DNA of 15,677 bases from contig DLPB01000032.1 in assembly GCA_002479805.1 (NCBI GenBank), forward strand, positions 1 through 15,677, in the 5' to 3' direction. Position 1 is the first letter of the stretch, and each line of letters begins with the position of its first letter. The notes under the pieces were generated by a model, which worked only from the letters and a program-made list of their open reading frames with translations, did no database searches and was not told where the DNA came from. Positions 1-6,806 of the stretch are shown one piece after another. The position numbers and the translations under genes are program-made. The stretch is from Micrococcales bacterium UBA7469 (GTDB lineage Bacteria; Actinomycetota; Actinomycetes; Actinomycetales; Microbacteriaceae).

Positions 1-47
1 CGCTGCAGCAATGCGGGCCCTTAGTTTTTGACCATACATTTGTTCGG

Positions 48-221
48 TTATCCACAACCCTCAGGTTCAACTTGAGAGTTTTCCACTTAAATTTATCCAC
101 AGGCAAAACTCAGTAATTTACTGGGGTATAGGGATGTTGCAAATTCTTATCCACAGGTTTTCCACAGTTATACACAGTTTTGTTCGGCGTGTTTCCACAG
201 AGTTATCCACAGTTATTCACA
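48..221 (+). promoter_or_regulatory. Array of DnaA boxes upstream of dnaB (possible oriC or DnaA-control region)
   Basis: Four perfect TTATCCACA boxes are seen at 48-56, 93-101, 147-155 and 203-211. Close variants are TTTTCCACA at 158-166, TTATACACA at 168-176, TTATTCACA at 213-221 and GTTTCCACA at 191-199, with a weaker TTTTCCACT at 79-87. All read in the plus direction. Boxes at 147/158/168 and 191/203/213 are spaced 10-12 bp, about one helical turn, as expected for cooperative DnaA filaments. TTATCCACA is the established bacterial DnaA-box consensus. Whether this is the replication origin, a secondary DnaA-titration locus or a DnaA-controlled dnaB promoter cannot be decided here, because dnaA and dnaN are not in the window. 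Confidence 0.85.
111..123. repeat. Perfect 13-bp palindrome inside the DnaA-box region
   Basis: CAGTAA-T-TTACTG is a perfect inverted repeat (6-bp arms, one central base) lying in the AT-rich gap between the second and third perfect DnaA boxes. It could be an operator or part of an unwinding region. No protein can be assigned to it. Confidence 0.5.
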
Positions 222-289
222 ACCCTGGTTGAAACCAAGTTGTCAGTGCCCCAAGCTATACAGGATTCATTGCTTGGAAGGAGTAGCAC

Positions 290-1633
290 ATGACAATGTT
301 GCAGCCAGTTCCGGCTTCGGATCCGCGGGTTTTGCCCCACAACCTCGATGCCGAGCAGTCCACCCTGGGTGGCATGCTCCTCAGCCAAGAGGCCGTTGCC
401 GAGGTTTTCGAGATCGTCTCCGCCTCAGACTTCTATGCCCCCAAGCATGAGCTGATCTTCAACGCCATTCTGAACCTTTTCGGCAAGGGCGAGCCAACCG
501 ACGTAATCGCGGTTTCAGATGAGCTAAACAAGCAGGGAAACCTGCTCAAGGCCGGCGGAGCGGACTACCTGCACTCGCTCACCACCTACGTCCCAACCGC
601 TGCGAATGCCAGTTACTACGCGCAAATTGTTGCTGAGAAGGCCATCCTCAGGAGGCTGATCGAGGCAGGAACCAGAATTGCTCAGTCCGGTTATGAGAGC
701 CAAGGTGAAGTCACCGACCTGGTTAACCAAGCCCAGGCCGAGGTTTACAAGGTTGTCAGCCAGACCTCAAAAGAGGACTATGTGGGACTGAGCGATTCCA
801 TTGAGGCCGCCATTCACGAAATTGAGACTGCGCAGAAGCGTGGCGGCGAGCTAACCGGCATTCCAACTGGCTTCACGGACCTGGACGCTCTGACCCACGG
901 TTTACACCCTGGCCAGCTGGTGATTGTGGCAGCTCGACCTGCTGTCGGTAAGTCGACGTTTGCACTCGATATTGCTCGCGCAGCATCGATCAAGCACAAC
1001 AAGGCCACCATTTTCTTCTCGCTGGAGATGGGTCGCGCCGAGATTGCCATGCGCATGCTGAGTGCGGAGTCTTCGATCTATCTCCAATCCATGCGCAAGG
1101 GAAACCTTTCGGAGGCAGACTGGACCAGACTTGCCGCCATCCGAGGCAAGATCAACGATGCCCCACTGTATATCGATGACAGCCCAAACATGTCCCTGGT
1201 AGAGATCAGGGCAAAATGCCGCCGACTTGCTCAGCAGGTCGATCTGAAGATGGTTGTAATTGACTACATCCAGCTGATGTCCAGCGGCAAAAAGGTTGAG
1301 TCCCGCCAGCAGGAGGTTTCAGAGTTCTCTAGAGCCCTGAAGCTGCTTGCAAAGGAACTCGGAATCCCTGTGGTGGCTCTATCGCAGCTCAATCGTCAGA
1401 CTGAGCAGTCGAAGGACAAGCGCCCGGAGCTCTCTCACCTGAGAGAGTCTGGTTCGCTTGAGCAGGACGCCGACGTTGTCGTCCTGCTCCACCGCGAGGG
1501 AATCTTTGAGAAGGACCACCCTCGTGCCGGTGAAGCAGATCTCATCCTTGCGAAGCAGAGAAATGGCCCCACAGGGACCGTCGTGGTTGCTTTCCACGGG
1601 CAGTATTCGCGCTTTGTGAATATGCCAAGCTAG
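290..1633 (+). CDS. dnaB: Replicative DNA helicase DnaB
   Basis: Hexameric 5'-3' helicase that unwinds DNA at the replication fork and recruits primase; cytoplasmic. The 447-aa length is normal for DnaB and no intein is present. The N-terminal helical domain (about residues 15-120, PHNLDAEQSTLGGML) precedes the RecA-like ATPase domain. Walker A is ARPAVGKS at 215-222, Walker B is VVIDYIQLM at 322-330, followed by SQLNR (365-369) and the C-terminal LRESGSLEQDADVV and AKQRNGPTG motifs. A strong ribosome binding site, GGAAGGAG (276-283), sits 6 nt before the ATG at 290. The stop overlaps the next start by one base (TAGTG), indicating translational coupling. The DnaA-box array just upstream makes DnaA control of transcription plausible, which is inference. 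Confidence 0.97.
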   Translation: MTMLQPVPASDPRVLPHNLDAEQSTLGGMLLSQEAVAEVFEIVSASDFYAPKHELIFNAILNLFGKGEPTDVIAVSDELNKQGNLLKAGGADYLHSLTTYVPTAANASYYAQIVAEKAILRRLIEAGTRIAQSGYESQGEVTDLVNQAQAEVYKVVSQTSKEDYVGLSDSIEAAIHEIETAQKRGGELTGIPTGFTDLDALTHGLHPGQLVIVAARPAVGKSTFALDIARAASIKHNKATIFFSLEMGRAEIAMRMLSAESSIYLQSMRKGNLSEADWTRLAAIRGKINDAPLYIDDSPNMSLVEIRAKCRRLAQQVDLKMVVIDYIQLMSSGKKVESRQQEVSEFSRALKLLAKELGIPVVALSQLNRQTEQSKDKRPELSHLRESGSLEQDADVVVLLHREGIFEKDHPRAGEADLILAKQRNGPTGTVVVAFHGQYSRFVNMPS

Positions 1634-2154
1634 TGACCGTGAATCTCAAGCAGGCTTTTAGGGCAACGGTCAGCTTTGGCCTAGGTGTTTTTGTCACTTT
1701 CAACCAGGCCCACGGCCCAGACACCGGACTTTTGGTGCTTGGAATCTTCGGCATTGTGCTCGGTGTCGGCCTGGGTGCCCTAACCCTGACCAAAAAGGCT
1801 GATTTATCAGCGCTTCAAGAGCTTCCGGTGGCCGTGCTCGCTCTGCTAGTAGGGCTCTTCGCCTTGCTGGCACTTGCTAACCAGGAGACTCAGTTGCCAG
1901 CGTTTTTGGCTTTGGTTTCTGCCTGGGGATTGATTTCCGGTGCATTTGAGCTTTACCAGGCCAGACGCAGCTCGTTCAAGAGCCAAGAAGGCAAGGATTT
2001 TCTGATCTCCGCAATCTTTGGTCTGCTTTTGGGGCTTCTGTTCCTGGCAGTTCAGCTTGACAGTGTTAGCGCAGTTGGCTTCTTCGGTGCTTATCTGGCG
2101 ATGTCGGGAGTCCATTTGGGCATCGCGGCCGCATCATCCAAAAAGCCGAAGTAG
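1633..2154 (+). CDS. Six-TM integral membrane protein, HdeD/DUF308-like
   Basis: The 173-aa product has about six hydrophobic segments (roughly residues 9-24, 30-52, 64-82, 88-108, 122-142 and 146-166), with the basic C-terminal tail SSKKPK. The segment GLISGAFELYQARR resembles the repeat seen in HdeD/DUF308 membrane proteins, which also usually have six TM helices, but this family call is tentative and no catalytic residues are visible. The GTG start at 1633 overlaps the dnaB stop by one base, so it is probably translated by coupling to dnaB. Function is not known. Confidence 0.8.
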   Translation: MTVNLKQAFRATVSFGLGVFVTFNQAHGPDTGLLVLGIFGIVLGVGLGALTLTKKADLSALQELPVAVLALLVGLFALLALANQETQLPAFLALVSAWGLISGAFELYQARRSSFKSQEGKDFLISAIFGLLLGLLFLAVQLDSVSAVGFFGAYLAMSGVHLGIAAASSKKPK

Positions 2155-2163
2155 GCTTTTCCG

Positions 2164-2376
2164 GTGAAGAAGTTCGCCAATCTCCGTTCCTACATGATCG
2201 TCGCGACCGTTACCGGTCTGTTTGTAGGGATTTTGGTCTACTTTGGAACTCGATTCGAGCAAACGGCAATCGCCTGGGGATTGGGCGCGTTCATCTTGGC
2301 TTTGGTGACCATCGCAACCTTGGACCTGAGCTACAAGCCTGACGATTCAGACCCCAACCTGCCAAAGCTTCGCTAG
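2164..2376 (+). CDS. Small two-TM membrane protein, unknown function
   Basis: A 70-aa protein with a basic N-terminus (MKKFANLRSY), two predicted TM helices (about 11-28 and 35-53) and an acidic/proline-rich tail (YKPDDSDPNLPKLR). It starts with GTG 9 nt after the preceding gene's stop and appears to be the last gene of the dnaB transcription unit. No strong Shine-Dalgarno is visible. Its TAG stop shares a CTAG palindrome with the purB stop on the other strand. Its family was not recognised. Confidence 0.7.
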   Translation: MKKFANLRSYMIVATVTGLFVGILVYFGTRFEQTAIAWGLGAFILALVTIATLDLSYKPDDSDPNLPKLR

Positions 2377-3761
2377 AGGTACTTTTTGGCCAGCTGGGCT
2401 GCAAGGCCGATGTAGGTTTGCGGCTTTAGTTTCAAGAGCCTCGCCTTGGTCGCCTCAGAGACCTCCAAAGAGTTCACGAAAGCCAGCAAGTCTTCCTCTC
2501 CAACCCGCTTACCGCGAGTCAGCTCTTTCAAGAGCGCGTATGGATCGGCAATCTTGGATTCTCCGCGAGCAACATCCGCACGAATTGCGGTTTGAATCGC
2601 CTCGCCCAGCACCTCCCAGTTTTCCAACAGGTCGGAAAGCAGGACAGACTCGTTTATAGCCAACTCGTCTAGTCCGCGCGAGAGGTTGTCAATGGCAAGC
2701 AGGCAGTGACCCAGCCCTACCCCGATGTTGCGCTGTGCCGAAGAGTCGGTCAGATCGCGCTGCATCCTTGAGGTGACAAGGGTTTGGGCAAGTGAGTCCA
2801 GGATGGCATTAGCCAGCTCGAGGTTTGCCTCGGCATTTTCAAAGCGGATTGGGTTCACCTTGTGAGGCATGGTCGAAGAACCAGTTGCTCCAGCAACTGG
2901 AATCTGCTTGAAGTAGTTCAACGAGATGTAGGTCCAAACATCGGTTGCAAGGTTGTGCAGAATTCTGTTGAAGTGCGAAACGGCTTGGTACAGCTCGGAC
3001 TGCCAGTCGTGAGACTCAATCTGAGTAGTGAGCGGATTCCAACTCAGGCCAAGGTGCTCAACAAATGCCTTGGACTGGGAGACCCAGTCAACACCCGGTG
3101 CAGCCACGACGTGGGCGGAGAAAGTTCCAGTCGCACCAGAGAACTTGCCCAGGTACTCCTGAGCTTCAATTCGGTTTAACTGCCTTTGCAGTCGGTGAAC
3201 GAATACGGCCAGTTCCTTACCCATGGTCGATGGTGTAGCGGGCTGGCCGTGGGTCCTGGAGAGCATTGGTACGTCAACTAGCTCAAGAGAGATGCGCTTC
3301 AGCTTCGCTGTTAGATCCTTCGCCCTTGGCAACCAAACCCGCTGCATGGCCTCTGAGACCGTGATGGCGTAGGAGAGGTTGTTGATGTCCTCAGAAGTGC
3401 AACCAAAGTGAACCAATTCCGCTAAGTCATCACGGCCAAGTTTGGTTAGGGCTGATCGGATGAAGTACTCAACGGCCTTCACGTCATGGCGCGTGGTTGC
3501 CTCAAGTGACGCTAGCTCTTCAACCGATGAGTCATCAAAACCCTCGCCACCTAGCTCACGCAGGGCCTCTGCCTCCGCCTCGGAGATCGGGGTTCTGGTC
3601 TCGAGTAGGTCTTTATTGGCTAACCAAATCAGCCACTCGATCTCAACCTGAACGCGGGCACGGTTCAGACCCGCTTCGCTCAGGTATTCGCCAAGCTCTT
3701 TGACCTGGCTGCGATAGCGACCATCTAGCGGACTTAGGGGCTGCACAGAGAGTTTGCTCAC
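2373..3761 (-). CDS. purB: Adenylosuccinate lyase PurB
   Basis: Catalyses two fumarate-releasing steps of purine synthesis: SAICAR to AICAR, and adenylosuccinate to AMP. With the GTG start at 3761 the protein has 462 aa, typical for the family. The N-terminus SVQPLSPLDGRYR is the usual PurB opening. Visible motifs are TTRHDVKAVEY (about 89-99), RTHGQPATPS with H171, and the fumarase/aspartase-superfamily signature SSTMPHKVNP (295-304), which carries the catalytic serine loop. The frame stays open further upstream (to 3971), but that extension is not PurB-like. ATG at 3779 (468 aa) is the main alternative start. Neither start has a convincing ribosome binding site. Convergent with the dnaB-side genes and divergent from the small W-x-G gene. 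Confidence 0.95.
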   Translation of the reverse strand: MSKLSVQPLSPLDGRYRSQVKELGEYLSEAGLNRARVQVEIEWLIWLANKDLLETRTPISEAEAEALRELGGEGFDDSSVEELASLEATTRHDVKAVEYFIRSALTKLGRDDLAELVHFGCTSEDINNLSYAITVSEAMQRVWLPRAKDLTAKLKRISLELVDVPMLSRTHGQPATPSTMGKELAVFVHRLQRQLNRIEAQEYLGKFSGATGTFSAHVVAAPGVDWVSQSKAFVEHLGLSWNPLTTQIESHDWQSELYQAVSHFNRILHNLATDVWTYISLNYFKQIPVAGATGSSTMPHKVNPIRFENAEANLELANAILDSLAQTLVTSRMQRDLTDSSAQRNIGVGLGHCLLAIDNLSRGLDELAINESVLLSDLLENWEVLGEAIQTAIRADVARGESKIADPYALLKELTRGKRVGEEDLLAFVNSLEVSEATKARLLKLKPQTYIGLAAQLAKKYL

Positions 3762-3861
3762 CCGCCTAGTTTGCCCCATCCACAGACCAATTTCAGGTTT
3801 TGATTTGCACAGCACAGCTTTTTTCCGCGACTTCATCGGTGCAACTTTGAAAACTAGCCCC

Positions 3862-4011
3862 ATGTTCGAATTAGACAACGCTCGGTATTTGCTTGTTGAT
3901 GCACTCCCTGGACCAGGGGCATGGTCAGGACCGGCAGCAATGGCCTTCGAGGTTGAGGTCAGAGCCATCATGGCAGAGCTGGCTGCAATCAGGGAGCTGC
4001 TGTGGGGCTAG
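3862..4011 (+). CDS. 49-aa W-x-G motif protein (WXG100-like small helical protein)
   Basis: The ATG at 3862 opens a 49-aa product, MFELDNARYLLVDALPGPG followed by AWSGPAAMAFEVEVRAIM and a helical end. A W-S-G turn followed by an amphipathic helix with alternating A/E/L residues resembles half of a WXG100 (EsxA-type) hairpin, but the protein is only half the usual ~100 aa. No Shine-Dalgarno is present, so initiation may be leaderless. It overlaps the following hydrolase gene by 10 nt, so the two are surely cotranscribed. The frame is open upstream to 3754, but that segment overlaps the purB start and has no protein-like features. Function is unknown; the pairing with a hydrolase is the main clue. 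Confidence 0.65.
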   Translation: MFELDNARYLLVDALPGPGAWSGPAAMAFEVEVRAIMAELAAIRELLWG

Positions 4012-5231
4012 ATGTGTATGGCGGAAACCCGGTCGTAGTAGCGAACTACAACGAACTAGTTCGAGTTTCTAAAGCGCTCCAGCTCGCCGCCAGCAATCTA
4101 GACCATGCTCGATTTGCCGGGGTTGGATTCTCGATGGCCGAGCTGGGCCCGCAGATCCAACTCTCACTGCTGCTGCCTGGATTGGTTGATCGGGTCAGGG
4201 ATTTGGCCATCAAAGCGGAACTTGCTGCCGATGCCTATTTCAGCGCGGAGAGCCGAGTGATTGGGCTCATAAATCAGGTCCTGAGCCCCTTGAGCACACT
4301 CTCCACCTACCTGGGTCAGCCGATAGCGGTGATGGATGGCAGCACAAAACTCTTAGCCAACCTCGGGGCTGTTTTCGCGGTCGCGGGACTCAGCGGCCAG
4401 GCTAACCTTGCCAAAACCGCAATGGTTGCCGCCTCGATTCGAATGACAACTGCAGCATTTGGCTATAACTCAGCTCAGCATCTGTTGGGTGAGCAGCAGG
4501 CAAACCTCAAACTGGCTCACGTCAAACTCGATGTCAATGGATCAGCCAAGCTCGTGACCCTGTCCAAGATCTCATCGGTCAATTCGATTGGAGAGCACGC
4601 CTCTGCCGTTGCTAAGGCCTACGACAAGCCAGGGTCCCGCATTCTGATTGATGTTTTCAAAAACGGCTACGGCCGCAACCTAGTCGTCTACATCCCCGGC
4701 ACTCAATCCCTGAGCTTTGCCGGGCAAAATCCGCTGAACATTCGTTCAAACTTGACCGCCTTCGGCGGATTGGAGAAATCCCCCACTCAATTGGCAATAG
4801 ATTCAGCACTCAGCCAACTCAAGGCGGGGCCAACAGATTCAGTTTTGTTGGTGGGTCACTCCCAAGGAGCCCTGGTTGCGGCACAAATGGCGACTTCAGA
4901 ACAGCCCTACAACGTTGCTGGGTTAATTAGCTTTGGCGGTCCAATCTCACAATTTGGTTTGGAGGTGCCAGTCATATCTCTTCAAAACCACGGTGATCCA
5001 GTGCCGCATCTGTCGGGGCAGATCAATCCGCTGGCCGAAAACTGGGTAACGGCTTCAAACCCTGGCGAGTACGCCTCGGTTATCGATGCTCACAAAATGG
5101 CTAGCTATGTCGAATCGGCCAAGGAGTTAGACCAAAGCGCTGATCCTGGATTCCTGCGAATCCACGAGCAGATTGGAATCCAGCCCGATAAGCCGGGAAT
5201 GCGTTACGTGTTTGAACTCAGTCGCGGCTAG
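4002..5231 (+). CDS. Alpha/beta-hydrolase fold protein with helical N-terminal domain
   Basis: The 409-aa product has two parts. Residues 1 to about 205 are mostly helical and alanine/leucine rich, with a moderately hydrophobic stretch near 117-150. Residues 212-409 look like an alpha/beta hydrolase: LVVYIPGTQS (oxyanion strand, 227-236), nucleophile elbow GHSQG with S287, GDPVPH with D332 as likely acid, and DAHKMASYV with H364 as likely base. The GTG start at 4002 is preceded by AGGGAG (3991-3996, 5-nt spacing) inside the small W-x-G gene. No signal peptide or lipobox is seen. Helical domain plus hydrolase domain recalls actinobacterial DUF1023-type hydrolases, but substrate and export route are not evident. 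Its stop shares CTAG with the convergent membrane protein gene. Confidence 0.85.
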   Translation: MGLDVYGGNPVVVANYNELVRVSKALQLAASNLDHARFAGVGFSMAELGPQIQLSLLLPGLVDRVRDLAIKAELAADAYFSAESRVIGLINQVLSPLSTLSTYLGQPIAVMDGSTKLLANLGAVFAVAGLSGQANLAKTAMVAASIRMTTAAFGYNSAQHLLGEQQANLKLAHVKLDVNGSAKLVTLSKISSVNSIGEHASAVAKAYDKPGSRILIDVFKNGYGRNLVVYIPGTQSLSFAGQNPLNIRSNLTAFGGLEKSPTQLAIDSALSQLKAGPTDSVLLVGHSQGALVAAQMATSEQPYNVAGLISFGGPISQFGLEVPVISLQNHGDPVPHLSGQINPLAENWVTASNPGEYASVIDAHKMASYVESAKELDQSADPGFLRIHEQIGIQPDKPGMRYVFELSRG

Positions 5232-5653
5232 CGAATCTTTAGGATCTTCAAAACCGTTCTGGTCAAGAAGCTCGCAACACTCATTACCAGTGCAGCAAGT
5301 ATTGCCCAACCGAAGGATGCAATCTCAAGCCCCTCCGAGCTGAAACCCTCGATGGTGAAGACATCTGCACCAATCAGGTTGCTCAACCAGGCCACCATCA
5401 AAAGCAGGGCACCGTTGATCACGAATGAAATAAGTCCAAAAGTGATGATGTAGAGCGGGAAAGCCAGGATTTTGATTACTGGCCCAATGATTGCGTTGAC
5501 CAGACCAAAGATCGCACCGATCAACAAGAAGGACGCAATTGTCTCCCACAAGCCATCGCCGCCGTATGGGGTTAGCTTGATCTGAGGCACCACTAGGGTC
5601 GCAACCCAAAGGCCCACAGCGTTGACGATTGTGCCGATTAGAAAACGCAACAT
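5228..5653 (-). CDS. Four-TM membrane protein of the phage holin 4 / YvlD superfamily
   Basis: 141 aa with four hydrophobic segments (about 4-24, 38-62, 66-92 and 113-136). The pattern LRFLIGTIVNAVGLWVATL, then FGLVNAIIGPVIKILAFPL and ITFGLISFVINGALLL, is characteristic of the PF04020-type family found throughout bacterial chromosomes. Despite the name, chromosomal members are not shown to be lytic holins. It is a single gene here with no endolysin or other phage gene nearby. The ATG at 5653 is preceded by a weak AAGG. It is convergent with the hydrolase gene and divergent from the E1 alpha gene. Confidence 0.85.
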   Translation of the reverse strand: MLRFLIGTIVNAVGLWVATLVVPQIKLTPYGGDGLWETIASFLLIGAIFGLVNAIIGPVIKILAFPLYIITFGLISFVINGALLLMVAWLSNLIGADVFTIEGFSSEGLEIASFGWAILAALVMSVASFLTRTVLKILKIR

Positions 5654-5677
5654 GGCCTTATTCTCTCAGCTAGAGAC

Positions 5678-5683
5678 TAAATT
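5678..5683 (+). promoter_or_regulatory. Putative -10 element for leaderless E1 alpha transcript
   Basis: TAAATT fits the TANNNT -10 pattern and ends 7 nt before the GTG at 5691, the spacing expected when transcription starts at the first base of the start codon. No good -35 hexamer is visible. This spacing is the main reason for preferring the GTG at 5691. Confidence 0.45.
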
Positions 5684-5690
5684 AGCTCTC

Positions 5691-6806
5691 GTGACCCAAG
5701 ACTCCCAGCCAATGATGCAATTTTTGGCCCCAGATGGCACCTTCGGTGTGCCGAAGGAGTACGCCCAGTATGGGGAACTGGTTGAAGCTCTGAACATTGA
5801 TGACCTGACCAAGTTTTATCGAGACATGGCGAGAATTCGCCGTTTCGATATCGAGGCAATCGCACTGCAGCGCCAGGGTCAGCTGGGACTATGGGTCCCA
5901 GCTATCGGCCAAGAGGGTGCCCAGATCGGATCTGGCTACGGGGTCGGCCCCAATGACCACATCTTCCCGAGTTATCGCGAGCACGGAGTAGCGATCACCC
6001 ACGGCGTTGAACTGATGTCGATTTTGAAGATGATGCGCGGCGTGAACCACGGCGGTTGGAACCCTGAGGAAACCAGGTATCACCTATACGCAATCGTGCT
6101 CGGATCACAGGTTTTGCACGCGGTTGGCTATGCCATGGGCGTGAAGTTTGATGGATTGGTGGGCACCGGAGACAAGGACAAAGACCTCGCTGTGATCTCT
6201 TACTTCGGAGATGGCGCTACCGCTGAGGGTGATGTTTCAGAGTCACTGCTATTCGCCGCCATCAACGACTCCCCGATCGTTTTCTTCGTCCAGAACAACC
6301 AGTGGGCTATTTCGTCACCGGTTGAGAAGCAGACCAAGGTCCCGCTGTACAGGCGCGGCGAGGGCTTTGGAGTGCCAGGAATGCGCGTTGATGGCAACGA
6401 TGTCTTGGCTTGCTACGCAGCGACTAAGTTCCACATGGATCAAGCGCGTGCAGGAAAGGGCCCTTTCCTGATTGAGGCCCTAACTTATCGAATTGGTGCT
6501 CACACCACCTCCGACGACCCCACCAAATATCGATCCGAAGATGAGGTCGAATACTGGAAGGCCCGGGATCCGCTTACCAGGTTTGAGAAATTCCTGCGCC
6601 GTCAGGGAATTGGCGACGATTTCTTCGAAGAGGTCAAGCATGCCGGGGATGAGTTAGCCGCTCAGATTCGTGCCGAAACATTTGCACTTCAGACTCCGCC
6701 GCTTGAGAACATCTTCCACAATGTCTACTCGGATCAGCATCCAGACATCGACCGACAGAAGGCTTGGCTAGAGGCCTACGAAAAGCAGATGGGTGGCCAT
6801 GAGTAG
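5691..6806 (+). CDS. pdhA: 2-oxo acid dehydrogenase E1 component, alpha subunit (pyruvate/branched-chain type)
   Basis: ThDP-dependent decarboxylating subunit that, with the beta subunit, decarboxylates a 2-oxo acid and transfers the acyl group to E2 lipoate. Using the GTG at 5691 it has 371 aa. The ThDP/Mg motif begins GDGATAEGD at 173 and ends in QNN at 201-203. The regulatory loop RIGAHTTSDDPTKYRSEDE (267-285) closely matches branched-chain E1 alpha. DHIFPSYREHG (89-99) is also conserved. The frame is open to ATG 5652 and ATG 5622, but those starts overlap the divergent gene and lie before the likely -10. Substrate (pyruvate versus branched-chain 2-oxo acids) cannot be fixed from sequence. 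The last 8 nt overlap the beta gene. Confidence 0.93.
   Translation: MTQDSQPMMQFLAPDGTFGVPKEYAQYGELVEALNIDDLTKFYRDMARIRRFDIEAIALQRQGQLGLWVPAIGQEGAQIGSGYGVGPNDHIFPSYREHGVAITHGVELMSILKMMRGVNHGGWNPEETRYHLYAIVLGSQVLHAVGYAMGVKFDGLVGTGDKDKDLAVISYFGDGATAEGDVSESLLFAAINDSPIVFFVQNNQWAISSPVEKQTKVPLYRRGEGFGVPGMRVDGNDVLACYAATKFHMDQARAGKGPFLIEALTYRIGAHTTSDDPTKYRSEDEVEYWKARDPLTRFEKFLRRQGIGDDFFEEVKHAGDELAAQIRAETFALQTPPLENIFHNVYSDQHPDIDRQKAWLEAYEKQMGGHE

Noticed and set aside
134..232. A 31-codon plus-strand frame (ATG at 134) running through the DnaA boxes
   Set aside because: Its repetitive HRFSTVIHS-type sequence is produced by the DnaA boxes themselves, and it has no ribosome binding site.
3762..3971. 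N-terminal extension of PurB to 532 aa
   Set aside because: The added residues overlap the divergent W-x-G gene, have no PurB similarity, and the normal PurB N-terminus (QPLSPLDGRY) begins just after GTG 3761.
5228..5653. Prophage remnant based on the holin-like gene
   Set aside because: This membrane family is common on bacterial chromosomes, and no endolysin, integrase, structural gene or attachment site is nearby.
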